A stretch of DNA of 64,000 nucleotides, from NCBI RefSeq assembly GCF_016862115.1, contig NZ_BOMI01000092.1, positions 1 through 64,000 on the forward strand, written 5' to 3'. The position numbers were made by a program, and so were the translations under genes. A model generated the notes under the pieces. The model saw only the letters and a list, made by a program, of their open reading frames with translations, had not been told where the DNA came from and made no database searches. The DNA is from Paractinoplanes deccanensis (lineage in GTDB: Bacteria > Actinomycetota > Actinomycetes > Mycobacteriales > Micromonosporaceae). Below are positions 15,455-24,460 of this stretch, piece by piece (the stretch's first letter is position 1; every line of letters begins with the position of its first letter).

Positions 15455-16558
15455 ATGGTCCGGCTGACTCGAGCGCAACAACAGGTGCGCACGCGCGCTT
15501 CGGTGCTCGCCGCGGCGACCGCGGAATTCGCCGAGCACGGCTACGCCGAGGCGAAGGTCGACCGCATCGCCGCCCGGGCCGAGCTCACCCGAGGCGCCGT
15601 CTATTCCAACTTCCCCAGCAAGCGATCGCTCTACCTGGCGGTGCTGCTCGACTCGCTGCCGGTTCCGGCGGAGGACGACGCGGCGACAGCCGAGCCCGTC
15701 GACGCGGCAAGCGGCGCGGAGGCGTTCGCCCGGGCCTGGCTGGAGAGGCTTCCGCTGGCCGGCGAGGCACCGCCCGCCGGCAAGCTGAGGTCGCTGTCGC
15801 TGACCGGCGTGTTCGACGACGATCCCGGGCGCACCGCGCTGGCCGAGGTCACCCGGCTGGAGAGCCTGCTGCTGGCCCTCGCGCTGGAGTCGTGCCGGGC
15901 CCGCCGCGCCGGCCGGCGGGTGCGCCTCGCCGAAACGATCCTCACCCTGCTGAACGGCGCGAGTCACCTCGCTCAGGTGGCGCCCGGCTTCGGCGACCCG
16001 TTCGACGTGGCACGCGCCTGCCGGCAGCTCGCCGGCCTCGACGCGGGCGACACCTGGGACCCGCCCCATCTGCCGTTCGTGGCCGCCGCGCGACCGTGCC
16101 GCGACGACTGGACGCCGCCGGCGGGGCTGACCGACGAGATCACCGGTGCGCCGGCGGACCTGGACGGTGACGGCCTGGTCGTCGTCCTCGGCACCGGCCG
16201 GCTCAGCGCAGCGGAGGAAGCGGTGCGCGCCGCCCGCCCCGGTGATCTCGTCACCGTCGCGATCGTGACGGCGGACCCGGCCGAGAGCGGAGCGCTCGTC
16301 CGGCTGCGGCTCACCGCCCTCCTCCTCTGCCTGCGACGAGTGTTCGGGCCCGCGTTCCGGCCCTCCCTGCGTCTCGTCCTCGACAATCGGGCCGCACTCG
16401 CCTCCGCCCTCGGCGCCGAGGCCGGCGAGGACACCGAAGAAGCGGTGCGCGTGGCGGCCGGGCAGATCGTGGCCCGCGCCCACGGCCGAGGGGCCGCCTA
16501 TGCGGCGGGGACGAGCCCCGTCCCGGCCCGGCCGCGGCGCGGGGAGGGTGCCCGATGA
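15455..16558 (+). CDS. TetR-family regulator with C-terminal extension
   Basis: 367 aa. Residues ~10-60 are a standard TetR helix-turn-helix (IAARAELTRGAVYSNFPSKRSLY). Most TetR proteins are about 200 aa. Here residues ~60-200 form the ligand domain, and ~215-340 add a segment that alternates strands and helices (DGLVVVLGTGRLS, LVTVAIVTADPA, LRLVLDNRAALASALG) and resembles a small Rossmann-like domain I do not recognise. It is divergent from an ABC exporter and leads a coupled operon; its stop overlaps the next start (ATGA). Likely a repressor of both units, sensing the exported or phosphorylated compound. Confidence 0.8.
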   Translation: MVRLTRAQQQVRTRASVLAAATAEFAEHGYAEAKVDRIAARAELTRGAVYSNFPSKRSLYLAVLLDSLPVPAEDDAATAEPVDAASGAEAFARAWLERLPLAGEAPPAGKLRSLSLTGVFDDDPGRTALAEVTRLESLLLALALESCRARRAGRRVRLAETILTLLNGASHLAQVAPGFGDPFDVARACRQLAGLDAGDTWDPPHLPFVAAARPCRDDWTPPAGLTDEITGAPADLDGDGLVVVLGTGRLSAAEEAVRAARPGDLVTVAIVTADPAESGALVRLRLTALLLCLRRVFGPAFRPSLRLVLDNRAALASALGAEAGEDTEEAVRVAAGQIVARAHGRGAAYAAGTSPVPARPRRGEGAR

Positions 16559-17166
16559 CCAGCTCCACCAGACCGGTCGTGCTGCACGTGTTGCGCTGCA
16601 TCGGGTTCGCGGAACTGTCCCGTGTGGCCGACGCGGCCGGCCTCGCCGAGGCGGAGGCGGAATCCGACCTGATCGACCTGGCCGTCGCCGGGTTGGTGAC
16701 CCGCACCGGCGGGCAGTTCGGCGGGTGGGGGCTCACCGACGCCGGCCGTGCCGAGGACGCCAGGTCGACCGCCGAGGAGCTCGCCGCCGCCGGCGCCCGG
16801 GCGGCGATCTCCACGGCGTACGAGCGGTTCATGGTGCTGAATCCGGAGTTGCTGGAGCTGTGCTCCGCGTGGCATCTGCGTGCCGTGGACGGGAGCGCGG
16901 CGCCGAACGATCACTCCGACGGCGGCTACGACGCTCGGATCCTGGACCGGTTCGTCGACCTCGACCGGCGCGCCGACCCCGTCTGCGGCGAGCTGTCCGC
17001 CGCGTTGCCCCGGTTCCGGCGGTATCGGGCCCGGCTCACCACGGCACTCGACCGAGCCCGTTCCGGTGAGCTCGAACATCTCACGGAGAGCATGACCTCG
17101 TACCACACGGTGTGGTTCCAGCTGCACGAAGACCTCCTCGCCACCCTCGGCATCCCGCGTCAGTGA
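16555..17166 (+). CDS. Winged-helix regulator-like protein
   Basis: 203 aa. The first ~70 residues read as a winged helix (VLHVLRCIGFAELSRVADAAGL, then LIDLAVAGLVTRTGG with a G-W-LT wing). The rest is helical and acidic, without a known domain (ELLELCSAWHLR, FRRYRARLTTALDRA). The start overlaps the TetR stop and the stop overlaps the start of the PPDK-like gene, so the three are translated together. Similar small helix-turn-helix proteins accompany shortened PPDK-like genes in other actinobacteria, as I recall. Whether it binds DNA or is a protein partner is open. Confidence 0.6.
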   Translation: MTSSTRPVVLHVLRCIGFAELSRVADAAGLAEAEAESDLIDLAVAGLVTRTGGQFGGWGLTDAGRAEDARSTAEELAAAGARAAISTAYERFMVLNPELLELCSAWHLRAVDGSAAPNDHSDGGYDARILDRFVDLDRRADPVCGELSAALPRFRRYRARLTTALDRARSGELEHLTESMTSYHTVWFQLHEDLLATLGIPRQ

Positions 17167-18695
17167 GCCCGATCGCGATGAGATTCCTCCACCCCCTTGC
17201 CGCGGACAGCGACGGACCGGCGGATCTGCTCGGCGCCAAGGCCCGCGGCCTGATCGTCCTGCGGCGGCTGGGCTTGCCGGTCCCGCCGGGATTCGTCATC
17301 GACGCCCGAGCCTGTCGCGCCCATCTGCGCATCGGACGGTTCCCGGCCGGCCTCGACGCCGAGCTGGCCGTCGCCGTCCGGGACCTCGAGGCCGCCACCG
17401 GACGGCGCTTCGGCGGGCGGGAACGCCCACTGGCCGTCTCGGTGCGGTCCGGGGCCGCGGTGTCGATGCCCGGCATGATGAACACCGTCCTCAATCTCGG
17501 TCTCACCCGGGACGCGACGGCCGCGCTGGCCGCCGAGACCGCCGACCCCGGCTTCGCGCAGGAGGCCCGCCGGCGGTTCCTCATCAGCTTCGCGGCGGCC
17601 GCGGGCGGGGCCGGGGACGTCGCCGACGACGCCATGAGTCAGCTGCGCGCGGCGGTCGGGGCTGTCTTCTCCTCGTGGCGGACCCCCCGCGCCACCACCT
17701 ATCGGGAACTGCACGGCATCCCGCACGACCTCGGGACCGCCGTGATCGTGCAGGCGATGGTCTTCGGCAACCGTGACCGGCGCAGCGGCACCGGGGTCGC
17801 CTTCAGCCGCGACCCGAACACCGGGCGCAACGAGCCATACGGGGATGTCCTGTTCGGCCGGCAGGGTGAGGACGTCGTCTCCGGAGAGTCCACCACCAGG
17901 CCGTTGGCCGAGCTCGCCCACCGGGCACCGGGCGTCTGGCGTGACCTCCGGGCGGCCCTGCACCGCCTCGAACGGCACTACGGCGACGCCTGCCACGTCG
18001 AGTTCACCTTCGAGGCCGGGCGCCTGTGGCTGCTCCAGGTCAGGCCCGGCGGCCTCACCGCGCGCGCCGCGATCCGCACCGCCGTCGACCTCGCCGAGGA
18101 GCATCTCATCGACCGGCGAACGGCGCTTCGCCGCATCACACCGCACCATCTCCGCCAGGCTCACACGCCTCGCGTACGCACCGGCGACGGGGTCGAGGTG
18201 CTCGCTCGCGGCCGGGGCGCCAGTCCGGGCGTCGCCACGGGCCGCCTCGCGGTCACCGCCGATCGCGCCGCCGAGATGGCGGCCGACGGGCCGGTGATCC
18301 TCGTCCGTCCCACCACCTCGCCCCTGGACATGCACGGCTTGGCCGCAGCCGGCGGGATAGTCACCAGCAAAGGCGGGCCCACCAGCCATGCCGCCATCGT
18401 CGCGCGAGCCATGGGCAAGCCCGCGGTGGTGGGCGCGACGGCCCTCACCGTCGACACCGCGGCGCGGTCCGTACGGGCCGGCGAACGGGTCCTCGGCGAA
18501 GGCACGATCATCACCCTCGACGGTTCCGGCGGGGAGATCGTGATCGGCGATCCGGGCGCCGACGACGCCGGCGCCGACGGTCATCTTCACCGCCTCCTCG
18601 ACTGGGCCGACGCGGTCAGCGGAGACCGATCACCGAGATCGGCCGAGCAGCGCCTCAGCGATGCCCAGGCCCGGCTCCGCGATATCGCGGCGTGA
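17163..18695 (+). CDS. Short PPDK-like ATP-grasp/phosphohistidine protein
   Basis: 510 aa. Residues ~1-300 match the ATP-grasp part of pyruvate phosphate dikinase: DLLGAKARGLIVLRRLGLPVPPGF, SVRSGAAVSMPGMMNTVLNLG and the metal-site HVEFTFEAGRLWLLQVRPG. Residues ~340-470 are the swivelling phosphohistidine domain with GGPTSHAAIVARAMGKP; the acceptor is His ~409. The C-terminal PEP/pyruvate TIM barrel of true PPDK (about 870 aa) is absent, so it cannot make PEP alone. It may phosphorylate another small molecule, as rifampin phosphotransferase does, or a protein. GTG 17163 overlaps the preceding stop. Confidence 0.8.
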   Translation: MSPIAMRFLHPLAADSDGPADLLGAKARGLIVLRRLGLPVPPGFVIDARACRAHLRIGRFPAGLDAELAVAVRDLEAATGRRFGGRERPLAVSVRSGAAVSMPGMMNTVLNLGLTRDATAALAAETADPGFAQEARRRFLISFAAAAGGAGDVADDAMSQLRAAVGAVFSSWRTPRATTYRELHGIPHDLGTAVIVQAMVFGNRDRRSGTGVAFSRDPNTGRNEPYGDVLFGRQGEDVVSGESTTRPLAELAHRAPGVWRDLRAALHRLERHYGDACHVEFTFEAGRLWLLQVRPGGLTARAAIRTAVDLAEEHLIDRRTALRRITPHHLRQAHTPRVRTGDGVEVLARGRGASPGVATGRLAVTADRAAEMAADGPVILVRPTTSPLDMHGLAAAGGIVTSKGGPTSHAAIVARAMGKPAVVGATALTVDTAARSVRAGERVLGEGTIITLDGSGGEIVIGDPGADDAGADGHLHRLLDWADAVSGDRSPRSAEQRLSDAQARLRDIAA

Positions 18696-19393
18696 TGCGC
18701 CGGCCGAGGGCCCGGCGGCCCCGCGCGTCGCTGCGCGCGGTCCTGTTCGACTCCTGCGGCACGCTGGTGCGGCCCGCTCCCCCGGCCCGGGCGACCAGCG
18801 ACGAGCTCCGAAGGATCCTGCTGCGGCACTGGCCGGCAGCGCCCGTGGAAGATCTGCCCCACGCGTTCCGGTCCGGCGCCGCCATGCTCGATCGCGCCGC
18901 GCACCCCCGAGGCTGGGACGACTATTGCCGCGCCGTGCTGGCCGAGCTCGGCATGGGGCGGCCGCCGCGAGCACTGATCGACGAGATGAACGGCGCAGAC
19001 CCTCATCGGATGCGGCTCTACCCCGACGTGCTTTCCACGCTCGATCGGCTGCACGCGCGTGGCGTCCCGATGGCGGTGGTCACCGACAGCCTGGTCAGCG
19101 CGGAGTCGCTACGGCACCGGTACGAGCAGATCGGGTTGGGCGGCTACTTCAGGTGCTTCGCTGTCGCCGGTGAGCTGGGATGCACCAAGCCCGACCCGGC
19201 GATCTACCGGGCGGCCGGCGACGCCCTGGGGACGCCGCCACAGCAGACCTGCTATGTGGACGACCAAGCCGAGATGATCGTCGCCGCCGCCCGGCTCGGC
19301 TACCCGGGTTTCGCGCTGAGACGCGACGCGGCAGCCGCACGTTCCGGCGTTCCCCCCATCTCGGCCCTGACCGAGATCCTGACGCTGGTGTGA
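18695..19393 (+). CDS. HAD-superfamily hydrolase
   Basis: 232 aa. Motif I is LFDSCGTLV, motif II AVVTDS, motif III the lysine of CTKPDPAIY, and motif IV CYVDDQAEMIVAA. Phosphatases usually have D-x-D in motif I. Here the second Asp is Cys, closer to the D-x-Y of haloacid dehalogenases, so phosphatase activity should not be assumed. The ATG overlaps the PPDK-like stop (TGATG), making it the fourth coupled gene of the operon. It could dephosphorylate or otherwise process the product of the PPDK-like protein. Confidence 0.8.
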   Translation: MRRPRARRPRASLRAVLFDSCGTLVRPAPPARATSDELRRILLRHWPAAPVEDLPHAFRSGAAMLDRAAHPRGWDDYCRAVLAELGMGRPPRALIDEMNGADPHRMRLYPDVLSTLDRLHARGVPMAVVTDSLVSAESLRHRYEQIGLGGYFRCFAVAGELGCTKPDPAIYRAAGDALGTPPQQTCYVDDQAEMIVAAARLGYPGFALRRDAAAARSGVPPISALTEILTLV

Positions 19394-19401
19394 CCGACGA
19401 G

Positions 19402-20340
19402 CTAGGCGCCCCGGAAGGTGCGGCGATAGGTCTCCGGTGGGACACCCAGCGTCCTGTTGAAGTGGCGCCGCAACGTCGCCGCCGTGCCCATGCCGGCGGC
19501 CGAGGCGATGGTGTCGATGGGGCGGTCCGTCCGTTCGAGGAGCTCCTGGGCTCGGCGGAGGCGCTGGGTGGACAGCCACTGCAACGGGGTCGTGCCGGTG
19601 ACGGCGCGGAAGTGCCGGGCCAGGTTGCGCGAGCTCATGCCGGCCCGGCGGGCCAGGTCCTCGACGGTCAGCGGCTGGTCGAGCCGGGCCAGGACCCAGG
19701 GGAAGAGGGCGGCCAGCGGATGGTCGTCGCGGGCGGGCACCGGGGTGGCGACGAACTGAGCCTGGCCGCCGGCCCGGTGTGGGGGCACGACGAGGCGGCG
19801 GGCGACGGCGTTGGCGACCGTCGAGCCGTGGTCGCGGCGGATCAGGTGCAGGCACAGGTCGATGGCGGCGGCCTTGCCGGCGGAGGCGAGCACGGCGCCG
19901 TTGTCGACGTACAGCACGTCGGGCTCGACCCGCACCCGGGGATAGCGGGCGGCCAGCACCTCGGTGTGGGCCCAGTGGGTGGTCGCGCGCAGGCCGTCGA
20001 GGATGCCGGCGGCGGCCAGCACGAAGGCGCCGGTGCAGAGCGACACCATGCGGGCGCCCGCCTCGTGGGCCGCGCGGACGGCGTCGATCAGGTCGGGTGG
20101 CGGGTCGGCGTCGACGTCCGCCACCGAGGGGACGATCACGGTGTGGGCTCGGGCGAGCCGGTCGAGGCCGTCGTCGGGGTCGACGCGGAACCTGCCCAGG
20201 CCGGCCGGGCCGCTGCCGCAGACGACCAGGTCGTACCACGGGTCGGCCAGGCCGGACGGGTCGAGGGCGAAGATCTCGCAGGCCGTCGCGAGCTCGAAGT
20301 GGAGCATGCCGTCGGTGGCGGCGATCGCGATCGTGGCCAT
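19402..20340 (-). CDS. GlxA/FtrA-type AraC regulator with DJ-1 domain
   Basis: 312 aa. Residues ~1-165 are a DJ-1/PfpI (class I glutamine amidotransferase-like) sensor with the nucleophile-elbow sequence VSLCTGAFVLAAAG. Residues ~215-310 hold two AraC helix-turn-helix motifs (VEDLARRAGMSSRNLARHFRAVTG and IDTIASAAGMGTAATLRRHFNR). The family regulates catabolic or detoxification genes. It is divergent from a saccharopine-dehydrogenase-like gene at 20411, a plausible target. Confidence 0.88.
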   Translation of the reverse strand: MATIAIAATDGMLHFELATACEIFALDPSGLADPWYDLVVCGSGPAGLGRFRVDPDDGLDRLARAHTVIVPSVADVDADPPPDLIDAVRAAHEAGARMVSLCTGAFVLAAAGILDGLRATTHWAHTEVLAARYPRVRVEPDVLYVDNGAVLASAGKAAAIDLCLHLIRRDHGSTVANAVARRLVVPPHRAGGQAQFVATPVPARDDHPLAALFPWVLARLDQPLTVEDLARRAGMSSRNLARHFRAVTGTTPLQWLSTQRLRRAQELLERTDRPIDTIASAAGMGTAATLRRHFNRTLGVPPETYRRTFRGA

Positions 20341-20410
20341 GTCCGAAAGTGTACGGGGCTTGTCGTTCCGGACACTCGTGCGCCCGCACCGTCGCTGCGA
20401 GGCTCACGTC

Positions 20411-21391
20411 ATGAACATTGCGGTCTTCGGCGCGTACGGGCACACCGGCCGTTTCGTGGTGGCGGAGCTACGTGAGCGCGGGCTCGTGCCGTTACCCCTC
20501 GGCCGCGACGGTGCCAAGCTGGCGGCGGCCTTCCCGGATCTCGCCCACCGGGTCGCCGCCCTGGACGATCTCGACCTGAGCGGCGCCGACGCGGTCATCA
20601 ACACGGCCGGTCCGTTCGCGTCGACCGCCGGGCCGGTGATCGAGGCCGCGCTGCGCGCCGGGATCCCGTACGTCGACGTGGCCGCCGAGATCGAGGCCAA
20701 CGCCGACACGCTCGCCCGCGCGAAGCCGGCCCACCACGCGGTCGTGCCCGCGATGGCGTTCTTCGGCGGTCTCGGTGACCTGCTCGTCACCGCGGCGATG
20801 GGTGACTGGGACACCGCCGGCGAGGCGCACATCGCGTACGGCCTGAGCGGCTGGCACCCGACCGCGGGAACTCTCGCCGCCGGCGCGGTCTCGCACGAGC
20901 GGCGCGGCGGCCGGCGGGTCCGGTACACCGGCGGCCGGCTGGACTACTACGACGCCGACGGTGACCTGCCCACGCTGGACTGGGACTTCCCGGGCGGCCG
21001 GCGCACCGTCCTCGCCGGCTTCTCGATGGCCGACATCGTCACCGTGCCGAGCCACCTGGACATTCCCGAGGTACGCAGCTACATGACCGTCGAGGCGGCG
21101 CGTGGCCTGGCCGGCCGGGCGACCGGCGAGCGCGTCCCCGAGACGTTCACCGTCGACGCGATCGTGCGCCGGGACGGCGCCGAGCGGCGCGCCACCGTGC
21201 ACGGCCGCGACATCTACGCGGTCAGCGCGCCGCTCGCGGTCGAGGCTGTCCAGCGCATTCTGGACGGCCGCACGCGGACGACCGGCGTGGCCTCGGCCGG
21301 GAAGATGTTCGATGCCGAGGACTTCCTGCGGGCGCTGCCCCTGGAATACGAAGGCGCGGCCGGCCCCGTGGGAGGACCGGCCGCGCCCTAG
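20411..21391 (+). CDS. Saccharopine dehydrogenase-like NAD(P)-binding protein
   Basis: 326 aa. The N-terminus is a Rossmann fold of the saccharopine-dehydrogenase type (IAVFGAYGHTGRFV, GxxGxxG), with DAVINTAGPFASTAGPVIEAALRAGIPYVDV, a hallmark of this family. The C-terminus is a mixed domain without catalytic residues I can name. These are often reductases or trans-acting enoyl reductase-like proteins of unknown substrate. The 3' end contains a strong inverted repeat just before the stop. It is divergent from the AraC/DJ-1 regulator, with about 70 bases between them. Confidence 0.78.
   Translation: MNIAVFGAYGHTGRFVVAELRERGLVPLPLGRDGAKLAAAFPDLAHRVAALDDLDLSGADAVINTAGPFASTAGPVIEAALRAGIPYVDVAAEIEANADTLARAKPAHHAVVPAMAFFGGLGDLLVTAAMGDWDTAGEAHIAYGLSGWHPTAGTLAAGAVSHERRGGRRVRYTGGRLDYYDADGDLPTLDWDFPGGRRTVLAGFSMADIVTVPSHLDIPEVRSYMTVEAARGLAGRATGERVPETFTVDAIVRRDGAERRATVHGRDIYAVSAPLAVEAVQRILDGRTRTTGVASAGKMFDAEDFLRALPLEYEGAAGPVGGPAAP
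21353..21387. terminator. Hairpin inside gene end, likely bidirectional terminator
   Basis: Perfect 11-bp arms (GGCGCGGCCGG at 21353-21363 and its complement at 21377-21387) with a 13-base loop. The hairpin sits in the last codons of the saccharopine-dehydrogenase-like gene and 15 bases before the end of the convergent SPFH gene. There is no T-run, as is common in high-GC genomes. Confidence 0.5.
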
Positions 21392-21401
21392 CGCCGATGG
21401 G

Positions 21402-22538
21402 TCAGGCGCGCTCGCGCTCCTGCCTGCCGTCAAGGTCGGCGGCGCCGTTGTAGTCGGCGCCGCCCAGGGCCGCGGACGGCGGGATCGGCTCGGGGGCCGG
21501 GAGGGCGGCCGTGCGGTCCGGGTCGCCGCTGACTTGCGCCTCTGCCTCCCGTACGGCCTCATTGATCTTGTTGGCCTCGGCGGCAGCGGCCTGGGCCGCG
21601 GCAGCCGCCTCGCGCTCCACGTCGCCCGCGTTGACCTCGGAGGTCGGCTTGTCGCCGGCCATGTTCGCCAGGCCGCCCAGCGCGCCGCCGAGACCGTCGA
21701 GGGCCTTCGTCAGCTCGGTCGGCACGATCCACATCTTGTTCGCCGCACCGTTCGCGATCTGCGGCAGCGCCTGGAGGTACTGGTAGGCCAGCACCTTCTG
21801 GGACGGGTTGGCCTGGTGGATCGCGTCGAACACGGTGCGGATCGCCTTGGCCTGGCCCTCGGCCTGCAGGATGCGGGCCTGCCGGTCACCGTCGGCGCGC
21901 AGCACCGCGGCCTGCTTCTCGCCCTCGGCGCTGAGGATCTGGGACTGCTTGTGCCCCTCGGCGTTGAGGATCGCGGCGCGGCGGTCACGCTCGGCGCGCA
22001 TCTGCTTCTCCATGGAGTCGCGGATGCTCGGCGGCGGCTCGATCGCCTTGATCTCGACGCGGGTGACCTTGATGCCCCAGCGGCCGGTCGTCTCGTCGAG
22101 CACCGACGAGAGGTGCCGGTTGATCTCCTCGCGGCTGGTCAGCGCACGTTCCAGGTCGAGCGAGCCGATCACGTTGCGCAGCGTGGTGACGGTCAGCTGC
22201 TCTATCGCCTGAAGGAAGTTCGCGATCTCGTACGTGGCCCGCACCGGGTCGACGACCTTGAAGTAGAGCACCGTGTCGATCGAGACGACCAGGTTGTCCG
22301 AGGTGATCACCGGCTGGGGCGGGAACGAGACGACCTGCTCGCGCATGTCCACCTTGCTGCGCACCGAGTCGATGAACGGGACCAGCAGGTTCAGGCCCGG
22401 GGTGAGGGTCCGCTTGTACTTGCCCAGGCGCTCCACCACGTCCATGCGCTGCTGGGGGACGATGCGGACGGACCGGAGCAGCGTGACGATGGCGAACACC
22501 ACGATCACGATGATGAGAACACCGATCACAGCTTCCAT
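21402..22538 (-). CDS. SPFH/stomatin-like membrane protein (QmcA type)
   Basis: 378 aa. An N-terminal membrane helix (VIGVLIIVIVVFAIVTLL) is followed by the SPFH/Band 7 domain: VPQQRMDVVERLGKY, LTPGLNLLVPFIDSV, TSDNLVVSIDTVLYFKVVD and KVTRVEIKAIEPP. Next comes a long Ala/Glu/Gln coiled coil with repeated AEG(x)KQ units. The C-terminal ~80 residues are Ala-rich. These proteins oligomerise at membrane microdomains and often support FtsH proteolysis or membrane integrity. Its upstream neighbour is an NfeD-like protein, the classic SPFH partner, nine bases away. Confidence 0.9.
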   Translation of the reverse strand: MEAVIGVLIIVIVVFAIVTLLRSVRIVPQQRMDVVERLGKYKRTLTPGLNLLVPFIDSVRSKVDMREQVVSFPPQPVITSDNLVVSIDTVLYFKVVDPVRATYEIANFLQAIEQLTVTTLRNVIGSLDLERALTSREEINRHLSSVLDETTGRWGIKVTRVEIKAIEPPPSIRDSMEKQMRAERDRRAAILNAEGHKQSQILSAEGEKQAAVLRADGDRQARILQAEGQAKAIRTVFDAIHQANPSQKVLAYQYLQALPQIANGAANKMWIVPTELTKALDGLGGALGGLANMAGDKPTSEVNAGDVEREAAAAAQAAAAEANKINEAVREAEAQVSGDPDRTAALPAPEPIPPSAALGGADYNGAADLDGRQERERA

Positions 22539-22547
22539 GGCGCCTCT

Positions 22548-22997
22548 CTATATGTTGGGCAGGTCGTCGCGCCACACGATGGCCGTGGCGCCCTGGACCT
22601 TGATGACCCGGACGCGCTCGCCCGGGAGGTACTTCTCGTTGCCGTCGAAGGAACGGGCCTGCCAGAGCTCGCCGTCCAGCTTGATCATGCCGTGGTCGCC
22701 GCCGACCTCCTCGAGGACGGTGCCGTGGCTGCCCTCGATCGCCTCGACGCCGAACGGCGTCTCGCCGCTCTCGAGGGCCGGCCGGGCATGCCGCAGGATG
22801 ATCGGCCGCAGCGCGAAGACCGAGACGCCGGAGACGACCGCGAACGTGATCACTTGGAGGAGAAGTGGCGCGCCGAGGGCGGCCACACCGGCCGCGGCGA
22901 GCGCCCCGGCCGCGAAGAAAATGATCAGAAAGGTGGCCGTGAAAGCCTCGGCGATCGCCAATGCGATGCCGAGCACGATCCAGAGAACCGCTTCCAC
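22548..22997 (-). CDS. NfeD-family membrane protein
   Basis: 149 aa. Four membrane segments (LWIVLGIALAIAEAF, FLIIFFAAGALAAAGVA and two more) precede a C-terminal OB-fold beginning near GSHGTVLEEVGGDHGMIKLDGELW and ending VRVIKVQGATAIV. This is the short NfeD form without the serine protease domain. It pairs with the downstream SPFH gene in one operon. GTG 22997 is chosen at the start of the first helix; a longer frame to 23063 adds an arginine-rich stretch that is unlikely to be real. Confidence 0.85.
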   Translation of the reverse strand: MEAVLWIVLGIALAIAEAFTATFLIIFFAAGALAAAGVAALGAPLLLQVITFAVVSGVSVFALRPIILRHARPALESGETPFGVEAIEGSHGTVLEEVGGDHGMIKLDGELWQARSFDGNEKYLPGERVRVIKVQGATAIVWRDDLPNI

Positions 22998-23128
22998 ATA
23001 ACGATCGTTGCACGCCCGCGCACGCACCGCGACAAGCCGATCGCGGCGGGCCGCAAAAGACACGAGAAGGCGTAGCCATATCGTCGGGAGGCAGTTGTAC
23101 TCATCAGTCGCTATCGAGAGGGTCCACC

Positions 23129-24448
23129 GTGTCGCTGCTGCCTTCGCTGATGCCGGAGACCGGCCGGCGGGTCGACGAGATCGCCGCGCGGGCGCAGGCC
23201 GAGGGGCGTACGCCGTCGTTCGCCCTCGCCGTCGTGCGGGACCGGGCGGTGCTGCACCAGTCCTTCGCCGGTGAGCACCCGCGGCCGGACGCCAAGACGC
23301 AGTACCGGCTCGGCTCGATCACCAAGACGATGACGGCCACGATGGTCATGCAGCTGCGCGACGAGGGCTTCTTCGCCCTCGACGACCTGCTCTACCGGCA
23401 CCTGCCCGGCACCCCGATCGGCGGGGTGACGCTGCGCCAGCTGCTCGGGCACGTCTCGGGCCTGCAGCGCGAGCCGGACGGCCCGTGGTGGGAGCGCGCC
23501 ACCGGCGGCGACGTCGACAAGCTGCTCGCCGACCTGGGCTACGACAAGATCGCCGGCCCGCCGTTCCGCCGGTTCCGCTACTCCAACCTCGCGTACGGCC
23601 TGCTCGGCGCCGTCCTGGAGCGGGTGACCGGCGAGAGCTGGCAGACCCTGGTCGGCAAGCGGGTGCTCGACCCGCTCGGCATGAAGCGCACGACCTACGC
23701 GCCGGTGGAGCCGTTCGCCCGTGGCTACGTGGTGCACGCGCTCGGCGGCACCATGCACGAGGAGCCCCGCCTCGACTCGGGCGCGATGGCACCGGCCGGC
23801 CAGCTCTGGTCGACGATCACCGACATGGCGAAGTGGGCGGCGTTCTGGACCGACCCGGCGCCCGCGGTGCTGTCCCGCGAGACGGTCGACGAGATGTGCG
23901 CCCCCGTGGTGATCAGCGACCTGGAGTCGTGGACGAGCGGGCACGGTCTCGGCCCGCAGCTGTTCCGGGTCGGCGAGCGCGTCTTCGTCGGCCACGGCGG
24001 CTCGATGCCCGGCTACGTCGCCCACCTGGCGGTCCATCGCCGCAGCCGGCTGGGCGTGATCGCTTTCGCCAACGCGTACGGGCTGCGCGGCACCGGCATC
24101 AAGCAGGTGTCCCTCGAGACGCTGAGCACCGTGCTCGACGCCGAGCCCGCCCCGCCGCCGGAGCCGTGGCAGCCGCCGGCTCCCCCGGCCGGCGAGGCCG
24201 CCGCGCTGGTGGGCCGCTGGTGGTGGATGGGCCGCGACTACGAGGTGACCGCGGTCGGCGAGGCGCTGGAGATGACCGGCCCGCAGCACTGGTCGCGCTT
24301 CACCCGCGAGGCACCGGACCGCTGGCGCGGCGTCGACGGCGACAACGAGGGCGAGGTCCTCGCCGTCCTCCGCGACCCCGAGGGCGAGGTGGACCGCCTC
24401 GACATCGCCACCTTCGTCTTCAGCCGCGACCCGGCCCACCTGGCCTGA
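23129..24448 (+). CDS. Serine hydrolase, class C beta-lactamase family
   Basis: 439 aa. The three penicillin-binding motifs are present: SITK (in RLGSITKTMTA), YSN (RYSNLAYG) and HGG (FVGHGGSMPG). Residues ~1-330 form the beta-lactamase/D,D-peptidase-like domain. The last ~100 residues are a C-terminal lipocalin-like domain (GRWWWMGRDYEVTAVG) seen in many such esterases. No signal peptide is seen, so it is likely cytoplasmic. GTG 23129 follows GAGAGGG. Esterase or D-peptidase activity is possible; beta-lactam resistance should not be inferred. Confidence 0.87.
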   Translation: MSLLPSLMPETGRRVDEIAARAQAEGRTPSFALAVVRDRAVLHQSFAGEHPRPDAKTQYRLGSITKTMTATMVMQLRDEGFFALDDLLYRHLPGTPIGGVTLRQLLGHVSGLQREPDGPWWERATGGDVDKLLADLGYDKIAGPPFRRFRYSNLAYGLLGAVLERVTGESWQTLVGKRVLDPLGMKRTTYAPVEPFARGYVVHALGGTMHEEPRLDSGAMAPAGQLWSTITDMAKWAAFWTDPAPAVLSRETVDEMCAPVVISDLESWTSGHGLGPQLFRVGERVFVGHGGSMPGYVAHLAVHRRSRLGVIAFANAYGLRGTGIKQVSLETLSTVLDAEPAPPPEPWQPPAPPAGEAAALVGRWWWMGRDYEVTAVGEALEMTGPQHWSRFTREAPDRWRGVDGDNEGEVLAVLRDPEGEVDRLDIATFVFSRDPAHLA

Positions 24449-24460
24449 CGCGCCCGGCGG

